Part shown: in pieces, positions 7,487 to 16,391 of the stretch
Numbering within the stretch: position 1 is the first letter of the stretch
Layout: the number at the start of each line of letters is the position of its first letter
Source of the DNA: Oscillospiraceae bacterium
GTDB lineage: Bacteria > Bacillota > Clostridia > Oscillospirales > Oscillospiraceae
NCBI GenBank assembly: GCA_017430455.1
Contig: JAFRMX010000009.1
Coordinates: 1-64,000, forward strand
Direction of reading: 5' to 3'
DNA length: 64,000 nucleotides
Program-made: the position numbers and the translations under genes
The notes under the pieces: model-generated
What the model saw: only the letters and a program-made list of their open reading frames with translations
What the model was told of the DNA's origin: nothing
Databases searched by the model: none

Positions 7487-7592
7487 TAACTGTGCACTGT
7501 GCACTGTGAACTGTGAACTCATCCGTGCCCTGTGCACTGTGCATTGTGCACTTACTGTTCACTGTACACTGTACACTGTACACTTTACACTA
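7487..7592. repeat. Heptamer repeat array E, between SD and HTH gene start
   Basis: About 105 nt of CACTGTG, GAACTGT and CACTGTA units lie between AAAGGAG (7480-7486) and the ATG at 7600. The arrangement (SD, TAACTGTGCACTG..., CACTAAATTATC, ATG) parallels array D. Confidence 0.85.
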
Positions 7593-7599
7593 AATTATC

Positions 7600-7824
7600 A
7601 TGAACATGATAGAGAAAGTCCATTATTTCGCGGGGAAAAAAGGGGTCACCGTGAAAGAGCTTGCAAAAGCGCTGGATATAAATCCCCAGCTGCTGGTGCT
7701 GAGGGAGAACTCAAAAGGAAATCTCAGCTTGAGAAATATAACTAAGATATGCAATTATCTCAGCCTGGACCTTGTCTATTTTTACAGCTTCAGCCCGACG
7801 GAATTTGAGGACCTGAGCGCGTAA
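7600..7824 (+). CDS. Small helix-turn-helix (Cro/CI-like) protein
   Basis: The 74-residue protein begins MNMIEKVHYFAGKKGVTVKE and contains LAKALDINPQLLVLRENSKG and LSLRNITKICNYLSLDLVYF, a short Xre-like helix-turn-helix layout. It is probably a phage-type DNA-binding regulator. ATGs at 7600 and 7606 are both possible; neither has a close ribosome site because array E intervenes. It is the last gene of the plus-strand prophage-side operon. Confidence 0.65.
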   Translation: MNMIEKVHYFAGKKGVTVKELAKALDINPQLLVLRENSKGNLSLRNITKICNYLSLDLVYFYSFSPTEFEDLSA

Positions 7825-7831
7825 GCCACCG

Positions 7832-7870
7832 GTCATTGCGAGCTGATTTTAATCAGCGTGGCAATCCGTG
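7832..7870. repeat. REP-like element
   Basis: GTCATTGCGAG, then a CTGATTTTAATCAG inner stem, then GTGGCAATCCG. It is one copy of a family that recurs through 7.8-37.3 kb. Confidence 0.8.
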
Positions 7871-7917
7871 ATCCGTATATACCCGCACATTTATTGAAAA
7901 GTGCAAAAAAATAACAG

Positions 7918-7937
7918 CGGTACAGGAAACTGTACCG
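7918..7937. other. Perfect hairpin CGGTACAG-GAAA-CTGTACCG
   Basis: Eight-bp arms with a GAAA loop. A related hairpin (AGCGGTATAG...CTGTACCGCT, with GGAAAC before the right arm) occurs at 22076-22109, and a weaker relative near 12895-12935. It lacks a T run, so it is more likely a repeat than a terminator. Confidence 0.6.
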
Positions 7938-8101
7938 ATTGAAGATATAAATGGCTTTTGAGAGGGTTATTTCAGCTTAAGGAACTGGAGCCGTTGACTG
8001 AGAAAAGACTTGATGAAATGGAGATAAATGCAATGCGTCTTTATAAATACAACGATTCTCCGGATGTACACTTAGAATTCATTTGGCAGGATTATGAATA
8101 A
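7936..8101 (+). pseudogene. Possible 3' remnant of an unrecognised gene
   Basis: An open frame without a usable upstream start ends at TAA 8099-8101; its last part reads LEPLTEKRLDEMEINAMRLY and continues to IWQDYE. The protein-like composition suggests a decayed 3' end. An ATG at 8018 would give only 28 codons. The rest of 7825-8154 holds the REP element and hairpin above and nothing else I can support. Confidence 0.3.
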
Positions 8102-8154
8102 TACGAATAGATATTATTAAAGGGATAATCTGAAATTCCAGGGAAGTTGACTTT

Positions 8155-9390
8155 TTATTGATATATATCTTCCTCGGGTTCCGGTAAAAAAACCGTGGAG
8201 AAAAACCAAAGGAGCGGTGAAAGGCAGCACAAGGCAAGTGCTGCCTTCTGCGTGAAATTAACCGTCAAATAATCATATATTACCCCAATCAAAGCAGAAC
8301 CCAGGTTTGAGCTTAACATGATTAACGAAGTCCCTGCAGCCACCAAAGGCGGAGTGATATCCGGCAATTTCCACAATTGGCTCATTGCAACCGGAACATA
8401 TGCAAATGAACTGAATCCTGCCAAAAAGAACAGGATACAAAGTGCGATCAGATTATCCGTTAACAGCGTAGCTCCATAGAATAACGGCAGCAATGCTCCC
8501 CAGCCGCATATAATAAGTTTATCGCGATGAATCAGACGCGTTAATGGAGCCGCCGCCAAAGTAGCCGCTACTGAACCAATCGGTATCATCCCGACTGCCA
8601 AGCCTGCTGAAGAATAATTCAGCGCTGTATGGTCAAGTGCATATGAGGGCCAAAAGCTGTTGAACGCTACCCATATCATAGCCGCACCGGGCCAGCCTAA
8701 TGCCAGAAGTCTAACGGTTTTACGGCGTATGGCAAGAGCAAAAAAACGGATATTTGAATCGCCGTTTTTTATCCGGCAATCTTTAATGTCCCGATAAAAA
8801 CAGAACCAAATAATCGCTATCAGACTGGCTGCCAGCAGGCAAAAGCCGGACGCTCTGCGCCAGGAAAGAAATATAGAGAGCACAAGCGGGGCAAAAAAGG
8901 TTCCCATCATATGCCCGAGATTTGAAGAAAACTCCTGTGCCGAATTAATCCCCAGAATTTTTTTCTGCGGAACCCATTCTCCTTTCAGCATCTGAACTGC
9001 TCCGCCGAGGGAACAGATATGAAAAGCGAGGAGCATACGGCCGAGGACCAGCTGCCAAACACTCGATGCAATTGAGTGACACAAACATCCGCCGGCAAGG
9101 CAGAGAAAAGACAGCCCCATGCTGACCTTCGGATGAAGGCGCACTGCAACAGCTGCCGCAGGCAGCTGGGCGATCAGCAGCGTGAAAAAAGAGACGCTGC
9201 TCAGCAATCCCGCGCAGCTGTTCCCCGCAAGCATGTCTTCTTTCAACATAGGCAGCATCATGCCGAAACCGAAAGACAGATAATTACATACAATGAGAGA
9301 TAAAAAAACACAGACAAATGCAAGCTTCCCGGTGGGCAAAAGTACACCGGGATTTCTTATATCTTCATATTGTTTTTTGTTCTGTTCCAT
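8155..9390 (-). CDS. MFS transporter
   Basis: The 411-residue protein has about 12 hydrophobic segments and the layout of a major facilitator superfamily carrier of the cyanate/nitrate-like (NarK/CynX) type. The first helix is near residues 23-45 (LAFVCVFLSLIVCNYLSFGF); a cytoplasmic loop with basic residues separates the halves near residues 200-225. The substrate cannot be told from sequence. It is convergent with or isolated from its neighbours, with its own upstream region, and lies next to the first hydrolase gene with which it shares a divergent promoter region. Confidence 0.85.
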   Translation of the reverse strand: MEQNKKQYEDIRNPGVLLPTGKLAFVCVFLSLIVCNYLSFGFGMMLPMLKEDMLAGNSCAGLLSSVSFFTLLIAQLPAAAVAVRLHPKVSMGLSFLCLAGGCLCHSIASSVWQLVLGRMLLAFHICSLGGAVQMLKGEWVPQKKILGINSAQEFSSNLGHMMGTFFAPLVLSIFLSWRRASGFCLLAASLIAIIWFCFYRDIKDCRIKNGDSNIRFFALAIRRKTVRLLALGWPGAAMIWVAFNSFWPSYALDHTALNYSSAGLAVGMIPIGSVAATLAAAPLTRLIHRDKLIICGWGALLPLFYGATLLTDNLIALCILFFLAGFSSFAYVPVAMSQLWKLPDITPPLVAAGTSLIMLSSNLGSALIGVIYDYLTVNFTQKAALALCCLSPLLWFFSTVFLPEPEEDIYQ

Positions 9391-9500
9391 TCTTTCTTCT
9401 ATCAGCCGTCCTGGAATTACACCCGTATATCTTTAAATACAATTATATCATAGCTCGCATTTATTTCAACAAATTCAACTTAAAGGAGCTATAATACGTC

Positions 9501-9529
9501 TTGACGATTATATATTTATGATATATACT
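9501..9529 (+). promoter_or_regulatory. Promoter of hydrolase gene 1
   Basis: TTGACG (9501-9506) and TATACT (9524-9529) are 17 bp apart, an SigA-type promoter, about 48 bp before the hydrolase ATG. The spacer is part of a TATATA-rich imperfect dyad. Confidence 0.65.
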
Positions 9530-9577
9530 TAAAATACATTCTATAGCATAAATAAATTAAAAGGAGGTTCTGTAAAA

Positions 9578-11788
9578 ATGAAATTCCTGAAAACCCCTGC
9601 GGGCTGCAAAAAGATGATTGTTCTATTCATCTGTCTAATTCTTATTTTCAGCTTTGCAGCCAGTATGCTCCAGTCATCCAGCGGAAAAGTCAGTATTTCT
9701 AATGTGAAATTTGATGCCAGAGGCGCGGTGCAAGATGCCGACCTGTACATGCCTGTCGGCACCAATTCACACAGCTCTCTGCCCTGCGTGATTCTATCCC
9801 ACGGCGGCGGCTGCACCAAAGACACCATGACCGGCTATGCTTCCGAGCTTGCCAGACGCGGATTTGTCGTACTGAATGTCAGCTCATACGGTTCCGGCCT
9901 TTCAGAGCAGCCAATGTTTGATGAAGATGAAATCGGAGCATCATTGGAAGAACTGAATGTAGACGTCAGGGACACCAGCAGCGTCGAGGGGCAGGCCAAT
10001 GCTTCCATTGCCGTCAAGGCGCAGGGCATGTGGGACGCAATCAACTATGTCCGTACTCTGACCTTTGTGGACCAGTCAAACATAGTGATCGCCGGGCACT
10101 CCCAGGGCGGTTACCGTGTCTGTTACGCCGCACTGCATGACTGTCCCTTCCTTAGCTTCAACGATGCAATGATCAACTTTATGTATGATGAGTTCGGCAT
10201 CGCTTTTAAGGAAGAGGAAATCAGCAAAGATGCTGCTGAACTCGCAAAAGAGCATCTGAACGATGATCAGCTCCTTTACTTCCAGGCAAAATACGATGAA
10301 ACAAAAGAATACTATGATACCCGAGTCAAAGGCGTGGTATCTATAGGGAATACCGTCACTGGCGTTCCTGAAGCATTCAGCAAACAGAAGGTTATTGTGG
10401 CCGGTTATGAAGTTGAACGTTTCATCCAGACAAACCTTGCATTTCTCTGCGGTCAGTGGGACCACAACTTCATGTTCCTGGATCCGACTGTGGCTGCAAC
10501 TCAGTACTTCCAGACGGGGGACAGCATGCCGATTGACACTTGGGTAGCAGTTGATTCCAATGGCGATACCGGCACAATTCTCGGTGATTTCAATACAGAA
10601 TCCGTCGTCAGCAGCGATGCTCTTGCAGAAGCCATTGAAAACCGCTGTGCACGAGTCTATATGGCTCCGGAGAAGATTACCCATTCCAGTGAATTCCTTT
10701 CAAAGCGCGCTGTCTCTGATATGGTTCAGTACGCGGCACAGATTACCGGCTATAACAACGGACCGCTCGACGGAGCGAACAATGCAATTAAACCGGACAA
10801 CATCATTTGGCTGAACCGCGAATTCTGCAACTTTTTTGCCATGATCGCTATGCTCGGCCTTGCCGTTTCCATGCTCGGGCTTCTGAGCTGCGAGAAAGGT
10901 TTTGAGAAGCTCACATATGTTCCGAACGAGGAGAAACTCATTGCTTACAATAAGAAAGAGGTTGCGGCATTCTATATTATCGCAGTTCTGATCCTCTGCC
11001 AGGTTACATGGCTCTCGAACAACAGTATGAAGATGATGGCCAATCCTCTCGTAGTACTGCTGCCCTCCAACAAATTCTACCCGTTAGATAAAACGTCCTG
11101 TTTCTGCTATGTGTATCTGTGCTGGGGAGCTATCCTTCTGGCGGTTCTGATGGCAGTATTCTGCTTCTACAACAAAAAGAAATACGGGAAAACCGGACTT
11201 GAACAGCTCGGGATCCGTGTTGGCTGGAAGGCCTTCTTTAAAGCACTTCTCGCTGCTCTTATAGTCTTTCTCACCTGTTATGCTTCAGAAGTCGTCATCC
11301 GGTACATCTTCCATCAGGATTACAGGCTTTGGATGTGCATATTTACAGACATGAAGCTTTATCACTGGACACAGGCCCTGCGTTATCTGCCTTGGCTTGT
11401 GGTTCCCTATTTTGTGTTCTGCTCTGTCATCAATATGATTCCGGACAAGAAAGGGCGCAAGCTCTTTACAGCTGTGCTTATCTCCGTATTGATTGGCTCT
11501 GCCGGCGTCATTCTCAACCACTTTGTACATGTCACCGGCATGTACACCGGTTCGGACGCTGAGCACTTCTTTGTAAAGCTGATCAGTGAAGGTTCTATCT
11601 GCGGCGGCATGCTGATCTTTGTACCCATTACAGTGTTTATTGCAAAATTCACGTATAAGCAGACCGGATCTGTTTGGACAGGTGTTTGGATCAATTCCTT
11701 CCTGAATGCGTGGTTGTGGGTCTCCGCGATTTCCAGCACAAATGTCTATATGGGCACTACATTCGCGGAAAAATTCTTAGGCTTCTAA
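9578..11788 (+). CDS. Membrane-anchored alpha/beta hydrolase, paralogue 1
   Basis: The 736-residue protein has an N-terminal membrane anchor (residues 13-31), an alpha/beta-hydrolase domain (about 40-400) and a C-terminal domain with about eight membrane helices. The nucleophile elbow is GHSQGG with Ser near 175; an oxyanion-type SHGGG lies near 74-78; candidate His is in ITHSSEF. The hydrolase domain should face outside. Two paralogues in this window (29979-32027 and 37448-39298) share the order of domains, an ELARRGF motif and a D(F/Y)R(I/L)W motif in the membrane part. Good AAAGGAGG ribosome site. A MarR-type gene follows. The substrate is unknown; ester, lipid or peptidic targets are all possible. 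Confidence 0.8.
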   Translation: MKFLKTPAGCKKMIVLFICLILIFSFAASMLQSSSGKVSISNVKFDARGAVQDADLYMPVGTNSHSSLPCVILSHGGGCTKDTMTGYASELARRGFVVLNVSSYGSGLSEQPMFDEDEIGASLEELNVDVRDTSSVEGQANASIAVKAQGMWDAINYVRTLTFVDQSNIVIAGHSQGGYRVCYAALHDCPFLSFNDAMINFMYDEFGIAFKEEEISKDAAELAKEHLNDDQLLYFQAKYDETKEYYDTRVKGVVSIGNTVTGVPEAFSKQKVIVAGYEVERFIQTNLAFLCGQWDHNFMFLDPTVAATQYFQTGDSMPIDTWVAVDSNGDTGTILGDFNTESVVSSDALAEAIENRCARVYMAPEKITHSSEFLSKRAVSDMVQYAAQITGYNNGPLDGANNAIKPDNIIWLNREFCNFFAMIAMLGLAVSMLGLLSCEKGFEKLTYVPNEEKLIAYNKKEVAAFYIIAVLILCQVTWLSNNSMKMMANPLVVLLPSNKFYPLDKTSCFCYVYLCWGAILLAVLMAVFCFYNKKKYGKTGLEQLGIRVGWKAFFKALLAALIVFLTCYASEVVIRYIFHQDYRLWMCIFTDMKLYHWTQALRYLPWLVVPYFVFCSVINMIPDKKGRKLFTAVLISVLIGSAGVILNHFVHVTGMYTGSDAEHFFVKLISEGSICGGMLIFVPITVFIAKFTYKQTGSVWTGVWINSFLNAWLWVSAISSTNVYMGTTFAEKFLGF

Positions 11789-11808
11789 TTTTCTGGAGTT
11801 TCTCCTTT

Positions 11809-11839
11809 GATGCGGGTGGCGATAAAACCCACCCGCATC
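11809..11839 (+). terminator. Terminator after hydrolase 1
   Basis: GATGCGGGTGG and CCACCCGCATC form a perfect 11-bp stem with a short loop, followed by a T-rich stretch. Confidence 0.85.
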
Positions 11840-11878
11840 TTCGTTTCTATTCAACACACATCAAGAATATCATTTCTA

Positions 11879-11907
11879 TTGAATTATTCCGGACTCTCCA
11901 TTATAAT
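11879..11907 (+). promoter_or_regulatory. Promoter of MarR gene 1
   Basis: TTGAAT (11879-11884) and TATAAT (11902-11907) with a 17-bp spacer, 45 bp before the regulator start. This shows that the regulator is transcribed separately from the hydrolase upstream. Confidence 0.7.
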
Positions 11908-11951
11908 GTACACTCAAATAGGTCAATTATTCAAATGAAAGGTTAGGATCC

Positions 11952-12455
11952 ATGGAAACCGAATGGATGGGAAGATACAGAAGCTTGATCGCCTCACTTG
12001 TCAGACATGTGAATGTGGCCAGTACAGGCAACTTTGAGCGAGCCGACTTTGGGAACGGCATTCTGCTACGCCCTATCTCATGGCAAGCTTTGGAGTATTC
12101 CATTGAACATATCGATCATACAGATAGTATGTCAGATGTGGCGCGGACTCTTGGGATTACTCAGAGCACGTTCTCCAAGCTGGCGAAAGAGCTTGTTTCA
12201 TACGGATTTGTAGAGAAGTATGTAGCCACCAACAATAGGAAAAACGTGATCCTCCGCCCGACGGATAAAGGAATTAGATTTTACCATCAATATAACGACA
12301 ACAGGAACAGAGGACTCTTTACCGATTTTATGGCAGAACTCGAAACCTTCTCTGATGAGGAAATTGAACGGTTCACACACGCAATTGACACATTGACAAA
12401 TTCTCTTCCTCCGGCATCCAAACAAAATCCGGTAACACTCGTAAAAAAAGAATAA
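11952..12455 (+). CDS. MarR-type regulator 1, partner of hydrolase 1
   Basis: The 167-residue winged-helix protein starts METEWMGRYRSLIASLVRHV. The recognition region is MSDVARTLGITQSTFSKLAK, then ELVSYGFVEKY and NNRKNVILRPTDKG as the wing. Two other regulators in this window share the same N-terminal W(M/L)G(R/K)(H/Y)R signature, the S-x-FSK recognition motif and an N-K-K/N-N-x-K-N wing, and each also accompanies a membrane hydrolase. It is likely to regulate the hydrolase gene and perhaps itself; the effector is unknown. Terminated by a strong hairpin. Confidence 0.8.
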   Translation: METEWMGRYRSLIASLVRHVNVASTGNFERADFGNGILLRPISWQALEYSIEHIDHTDSMSDVARTLGITQSTFSKLAKELVSYGFVEKYVATNNRKNVILRPTDKGIRFYHQYNDNRNRGLFTDFMAELETFSDEEIERFTHAIDTLTNSLPPASKQNPVTLVKKE

Positions 12456-12479
12456 AAACGCAGAATAATTATTGAAATA

Positions 12480-12521
12480 GCCGACGGCCGTCCCTTGAAA
12501 GAGGGGCGGCGGTCGGCTTTC
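12480..12521 (+). terminator. Terminator after MarR gene 1
   Basis: GCCGACGGCCGTCCC pairs with GGGGCGGCGGTCGGC around a TTGAAAGA loop, followed by TTTCT. Confidence 0.85.
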
Positions 12522-12659
12522 TATGCGGTTGTGAAGAAAAAAACAGCAAGTATAATTCAGCCTGTATGAGGCAATGCCTTTATATAAGATCTTTAATGTC
12601 TTTTAATCCGTACCTGCTGCATATAATAAAACAAAGCCTATAGATCCAAAAAAAATGTT

Positions 12660-12821
12660 GCAGGGTGTCTGCTTTACGCAAAAACGAACGAAGAGATCAC
12701 GCCGGATCAGGAGCTGGTTAATGCCGGTCATAAGTATTACTTCAGAACGTTGGATTTAAGGGGAGATTTTAAGAGCATTTCAGATCAGCTGAATATACTT
12801 GCTGAGAAATGGTTCAAATAA
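12660..12821 (+). pseudogene. 3' remnant of mcrC (5-methylcytosine restriction subunit)
   Basis: A 53-codon open fragment reads AGCLLYAKTNEEITPDQELV, then GHKYYFRTLDLRGDFKSISD, then QLNILAEKWFK, stop. This matches the end of McrC-family proteins, which finish with a LLYAKT...TLDL..DF..I..QL pattern. There is no start and no mcrB or upstream mcrC in the 200 bp before it, so this is the stub of a lost type IV restriction locus. It lies just before the type III restriction locus. The 12522-12659 DNA upstream has nothing else I recognise. Confidence 0.65.
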
Positions 12822-12828
12822 AGAGAGA

Positions 12829-12863
12829 GCGGATTGCCACGCTCAAAGAGCTCGCAATGACAG
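12829..12863. repeat. REP-like element
   Basis: GCGGATTGCCACGCTC and GAGCTCGCAATGAC are the two halves. It follows the mcrC remnant by 8 bp. Confidence 0.8.
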
Positions 12864-12968
12864 GTAAGACAGGGAGTTAAAACATATTTAAAAAGCAGTA
12901 CGGGCTCCGAAAGGAAACCATACCGATGATTTTTGCATTTTGTTATAAAAATGCAGAAAAATGAAAAA

Positions 12969-13008
12969 AACAGCCTCGAAATACATACATATGTACTCGA
13001 GGCTGTTT
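12969..13008. terminator. Strong hairpin between mcrC remnant and type III locus
   Basis: AACAGCCTCGA pairs with TCGAGGCTGTTT across a loop containing CATATG; A run before and T run after allow terminator function in either direction. A half REP (TCATTGCGAGAAGCGG) lies at 13072-13087, 50 bp before the helicase start. Confidence 0.75.
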
Positions 13009-13135
13009 CAGGTTGCTTTACAGTTTTAAATGGGGGGAGTATAATACTAATTTGGAATAATGTAATACTTATCATTGCGAGAAGCGGTTTGCTGAGACGC
13101 GGTGATACGAATCTTTCTGATGTAAAGGATGTCTA

Positions 13136-16100
13136 ATGGAATATCAGCCTATTAAAGTACTGGACAACGTAAATGAAACTGTTCGAGATGATCTTGCAGC
13201 TACGATAAAAAAAGGCAGTAAAGTGTCCGTTGCGGCTGCTTGTTTTTCCATGTATGCATATAACGAGCTGAAAGAACAGCTTGAAGGTGTGGATGAATTC
13301 AGATTTATATTTACTTTTCCTACTTTTACGGCTGAAAAAGAAAGCAAACAGAGAAGAGAGTTTTATATTCCAAAACGTTCGAGAGAACAAAGCCTTTACG
13401 GTACAGAGTTTGAGATAAAACTGCGCAATGAGATGACTCAAAAGGCTATCTCGAGGGAATGTGCCGAATGGATCAGAAAAAAAGCAAAATTCCGCTCAAA
13501 CACTACCGGAGAAAATATGGGCGGGTTTATGAATGTGCAATCAGGTGAAGAAAACTATGCGTATTCAACGATAAACGGCTTTACAACGGTTGATCTCGGC
13601 TGTGAAAGAGGAAATAACGTTTATAACTATATAAACCGGATAAATGCTCCCGCTTCTAGCTATTATTTGCAGCTTTTCGAAAACATCTGGAACGATAAAA
13701 ACAAACTCCAGGATGTAACGGATACGGTGCTTGAAAATATATCAACGGCTTATACGGAGAATTCCCCTGAGCTTATATATTTCCTTACGCTGTACAACGT
13801 TTTCAGTGAATTTCTGGAAGATATATCTGAAGATGTTCTTCCAAATGAAGCGACAGGCTTCAAAAACAGCAAGATCTGGAACTTGCTCTACGATTTCCAG
13901 AAAGATGCAGCTCTTGCAATAATCAATAAACTTGAAAAGTACAACGGATGTATCCTTGCGGACAGTGTCGGTCTCGGCAAGACATTTACGGCTCTCGCTG
14001 TAATAAAGTACTACGAAAACAGAAACAAATCTGTACTGGTACTCTGCCCGAAAAAACTCGCAGATAACTGGAACACATATAAAGATAATTATTTGAACAA
14101 CCCGATCGCGGCTGACAGACTCAGATATGATGTTCTTTTCCATACAGATCTTTCAAGATCTCAGGGGCATTCAAACGGACTTGATCTCGAAAGACTCAAT
14201 TGGGGGAATTACGACCTTGTTGTAATCGATGAGTCCCACAATTTCCGTAACGGAGGAGAATACTCCGGAGAAGATCAGAAAGAGAACCGTTATTTAAAAC
14301 TGCTCAACAAGGTAATAAGAGCGGGCGTCAAGACCAAAGTTCTTATGCTCTCGGCAACGCCTGTAAACAACAAGTTCAACGATCTCAAAAATCAGCTGGC
14401 TCTTGCCTATGAAGGCTCTCCGGAACTTATAGATGATAAGCTTAAGACCGCTAAATCCATAGACGAGATCTTCAGGCAGGCCCAGAAGTCTTTCAACGCG
14501 TGGAGCAAGCTCCCGGCAGAATCACGTACAACTGATAATCTTTTGAAGACTCTGGATTTTGACTTCTTTGAAATGCTGGACAGTGTAACTATTGCAAGAT
14601 CAAGGAAGCATATAGAGAAATACTACAATACTGCAGAGATAGGAAAGTTTCCGGAGCGGCTGAAACCGATTTCAAAGAGACCTCACCTGACAGATCTTGC
14701 AAGTGCGATAAACTACAATCAGATCTATGAGCAGCTGAATATTCTGAATCTTGAAATATATACACCTTCAAAATATATATTTGACAGCAAGCTTGCCAAA
14801 TATGAAGACCTTACTCACAACAAAGGGAACAATCTTACCCAGTCCGGGCGTGAAGAAGGTATAAGAAGGCTTATGAGCGTCAACCTCTTAAAGAGGCTTG
14901 AAAGCTCGGTCCATTCTTTCAGGCTTACTATCGACCGTATAAGAGATCTGATCGTTAAAACAGTTGAAGCTATCAACAGGTTCGAAAAATACGGGGTCTC
15001 GGATATAAGCTTATTTGAGGCGAATGTGTCTGATTTCGATATGGAAGATCAGAACACAGATTATTTCATCATAGGTAGAAAAGTAAAAATCGATCTCGCG
15101 GATATGGATTATAAAAGCTGGAAACGCAATCTGAAAAAAGACGCGGATACACTTGAGCTTTTAAGTCTTATGGTAGCGGATATTACCCCTGAACATGACC
15201 TGAAACTTCAGGAACTGTTTGAATTGATCTCAGCCAAGACAAATGATCCTATAAATCCAGGGAACAAAAAAATGCTTATATTTTCTGCGTTTTCCGATAC
15301 AGCAGAATATCTTTACGATAATGTAAGCAGATTTGCGAAAGAGAGTTTCGGCCTTAACACGGCAATGATAAGCGGAAGTGTAGACGGTAGAACAACAATA
15401 AAAGGCTTCAAACCCACTTTCAATAATATCCTCACCTGTTTCTCTCCGATTTCAAAGGACAGAGAAGTGCTCATGCCGGGAAGCAACAGCAACATAGATA
15501 TATTGATCGCAACAGACTGTATATCCGAGGGCCAGAATCTGCAGGATTGCGATTATCTGGTCAATTACGATATACACTGGAATCCTGTAAGAATAATTCA
15601 GCGTTTCGGAAGGATAGACCGTATCGGAAGTCGGAATGAACGTATACAGCTTGTGAATTTCTGGCCTGATCTCACGCTGGATGAGTATATTAATCTCAAA
15701 GCCCGCGTTGAAACTCGGATGAAGATCACAGTAATGACTTCAACAGGAGATGATAATCCGATAAGCCCGGAGGAAAAGGGTGATCTCGAATACCGGAAGC
15801 AGCAGCTCATGAAGCTCCAGGAAGAGGTAGTCGATATAGAGGAAATGTCAGACGGCATTTCAATTATGGATCTCGGACTGAATGAATTCAGACTTGACCT
15901 TTTGGATTATATAAAAAAACATCCCGATCTCGATAAAAAACCGTTGGGGTTGCACAGTATCGCACCAAAGAATGAAGAGCTTCCTGAGGGCGTTATCTTT
16001 GTTCTGAAAAACAGAAATAACGGGGTGAATATAGACAGCCTCAATAGGATACATCCGTTTTATATGGTCTATATAAGCTCAGAAGGAGACGTGGTCTGCG

Positions 16101-16384
16101 ATTATTTGAATCCGAAGAAGCTTCTTGACGATATGCGTCTGCTTTGTAAAGGCAGATCCGAACCAGTAAAAGATCTTTACGATAGATTCAATGAAGAGAC
16201 AGACGACGGGAGAAATATGGAGGATATGTCCATGCTCCTCTCGGAGGCTATTGATTCAATTATCGACACAAAAGAAGAAAGTGATATAGACAGCCTGTTC
16301 AAGCGTGGGGGGACAACTGCTCTGTTGTCTGAAGTCAGAGGAATAGACGATTTTGAGCTCATTGACTTTCTCGTTATAAAGTGA
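13136..16384 (+). CDS. SNF2-type helicase of a type III restriction locus
   Basis: The 1082-residue protein has an N-terminal PLD-like region (about 1-170) followed by a SNF2/DEAH helicase core. Visible motifs are Walker A ADSVGLGKT (near 277), DESH in VVIDESHNF (near 364), SATPVNN (near 405), ATDCISEGQN (near 790) and QRFGRIDRIG (near 820). I see no intact HxK nuclease motif in the N-terminal part. It begins a tight four-gene run with DUF4391, Mod and Res. An AAAGGAT site precedes the ATG. It probably translocates on DNA as part of the restriction system; helicase families of this kind also occur in other defence loci. Confidence 0.85.
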   Translation: MEYQPIKVLDNVNETVRDDLAATIKKGSKVSVAAACFSMYAYNELKEQLEGVDEFRFIFTFPTFTAEKESKQRREFYIPKRSREQSLYGTEFEIKLRNEMTQKAISRECAEWIRKKAKFRSNTTGENMGGFMNVQSGEENYAYSTINGFTTVDLGCERGNNVYNYINRINAPASSYYLQLFENIWNDKNKLQDVTDTVLENISTAYTENSPELIYFLTLYNVFSEFLEDISEDVLPNEATGFKNSKIWNLLYDFQKDAALAIINKLEKYNGCILADSVGLGKTFTALAVIKYYENRNKSVLVLCPKKLADNWNTYKDNYLNNPIAADRLRYDVLFHTDLSRSQGHSNGLDLERLNWGNYDLVVIDESHNFRNGGEYSGEDQKENRYLKLLNKVIRAGVKTKVLMLSATPVNNKFNDLKNQLALAYEGSPELIDDKLKTAKSIDEIFRQAQKSFNAWSKLPAESRTTDNLLKTLDFDFFEMLDSVTIARSRKHIEKYYNTAEIGKFPERLKPISKRPHLTDLASAINYNQIYEQLNILNLEIYTPSKYIFDSKLAKYEDLTHNKGNNLTQSGREEGIRRLMSVNLLKRLESSVHSFRLTIDRIRDLIVKTVEAINRFEKYGVSDISLFEANVSDFDMEDQNTDYFIIGRKVKIDLADMDYKSWKRNLKKDADTLELLSLMVADITPEHDLKLQELFELISAKTNDPINPGNKKMLIFSAFSDTAEYLYDNVSRFAKESFGLNTAMISGSVDGRTTIKGFKPTFNNILTCFSPISKDREVLMPGSNSNIDILIATDCISEGQNLQDCDYLVNYDIHWNPVRIIQRFGRIDRIGSRNERIQLVNFWPDLTLDEYINLKARVETRMKITVMTSTGDDNPISPEEKGDLEYRKQQLMKLQEEVVDIEEMSDGISIMDLGLNEFRLDLLDYIKKHPDLDKKPLGLHSIAPKNEELPEGVIFVLKNRNNGVNIDSLNRIHPFYMVYISSEGDVVCDYLNPKKLLDDMRLLCKGRSEPVKDLYDRFNEETDDGRNMEDMSMLLSEAIDSIIDTKEESDIDSLFKRGGTTALLSEVRGIDDFELIDFLVIK

Positions 16385-16391
16385 GGGGAAT

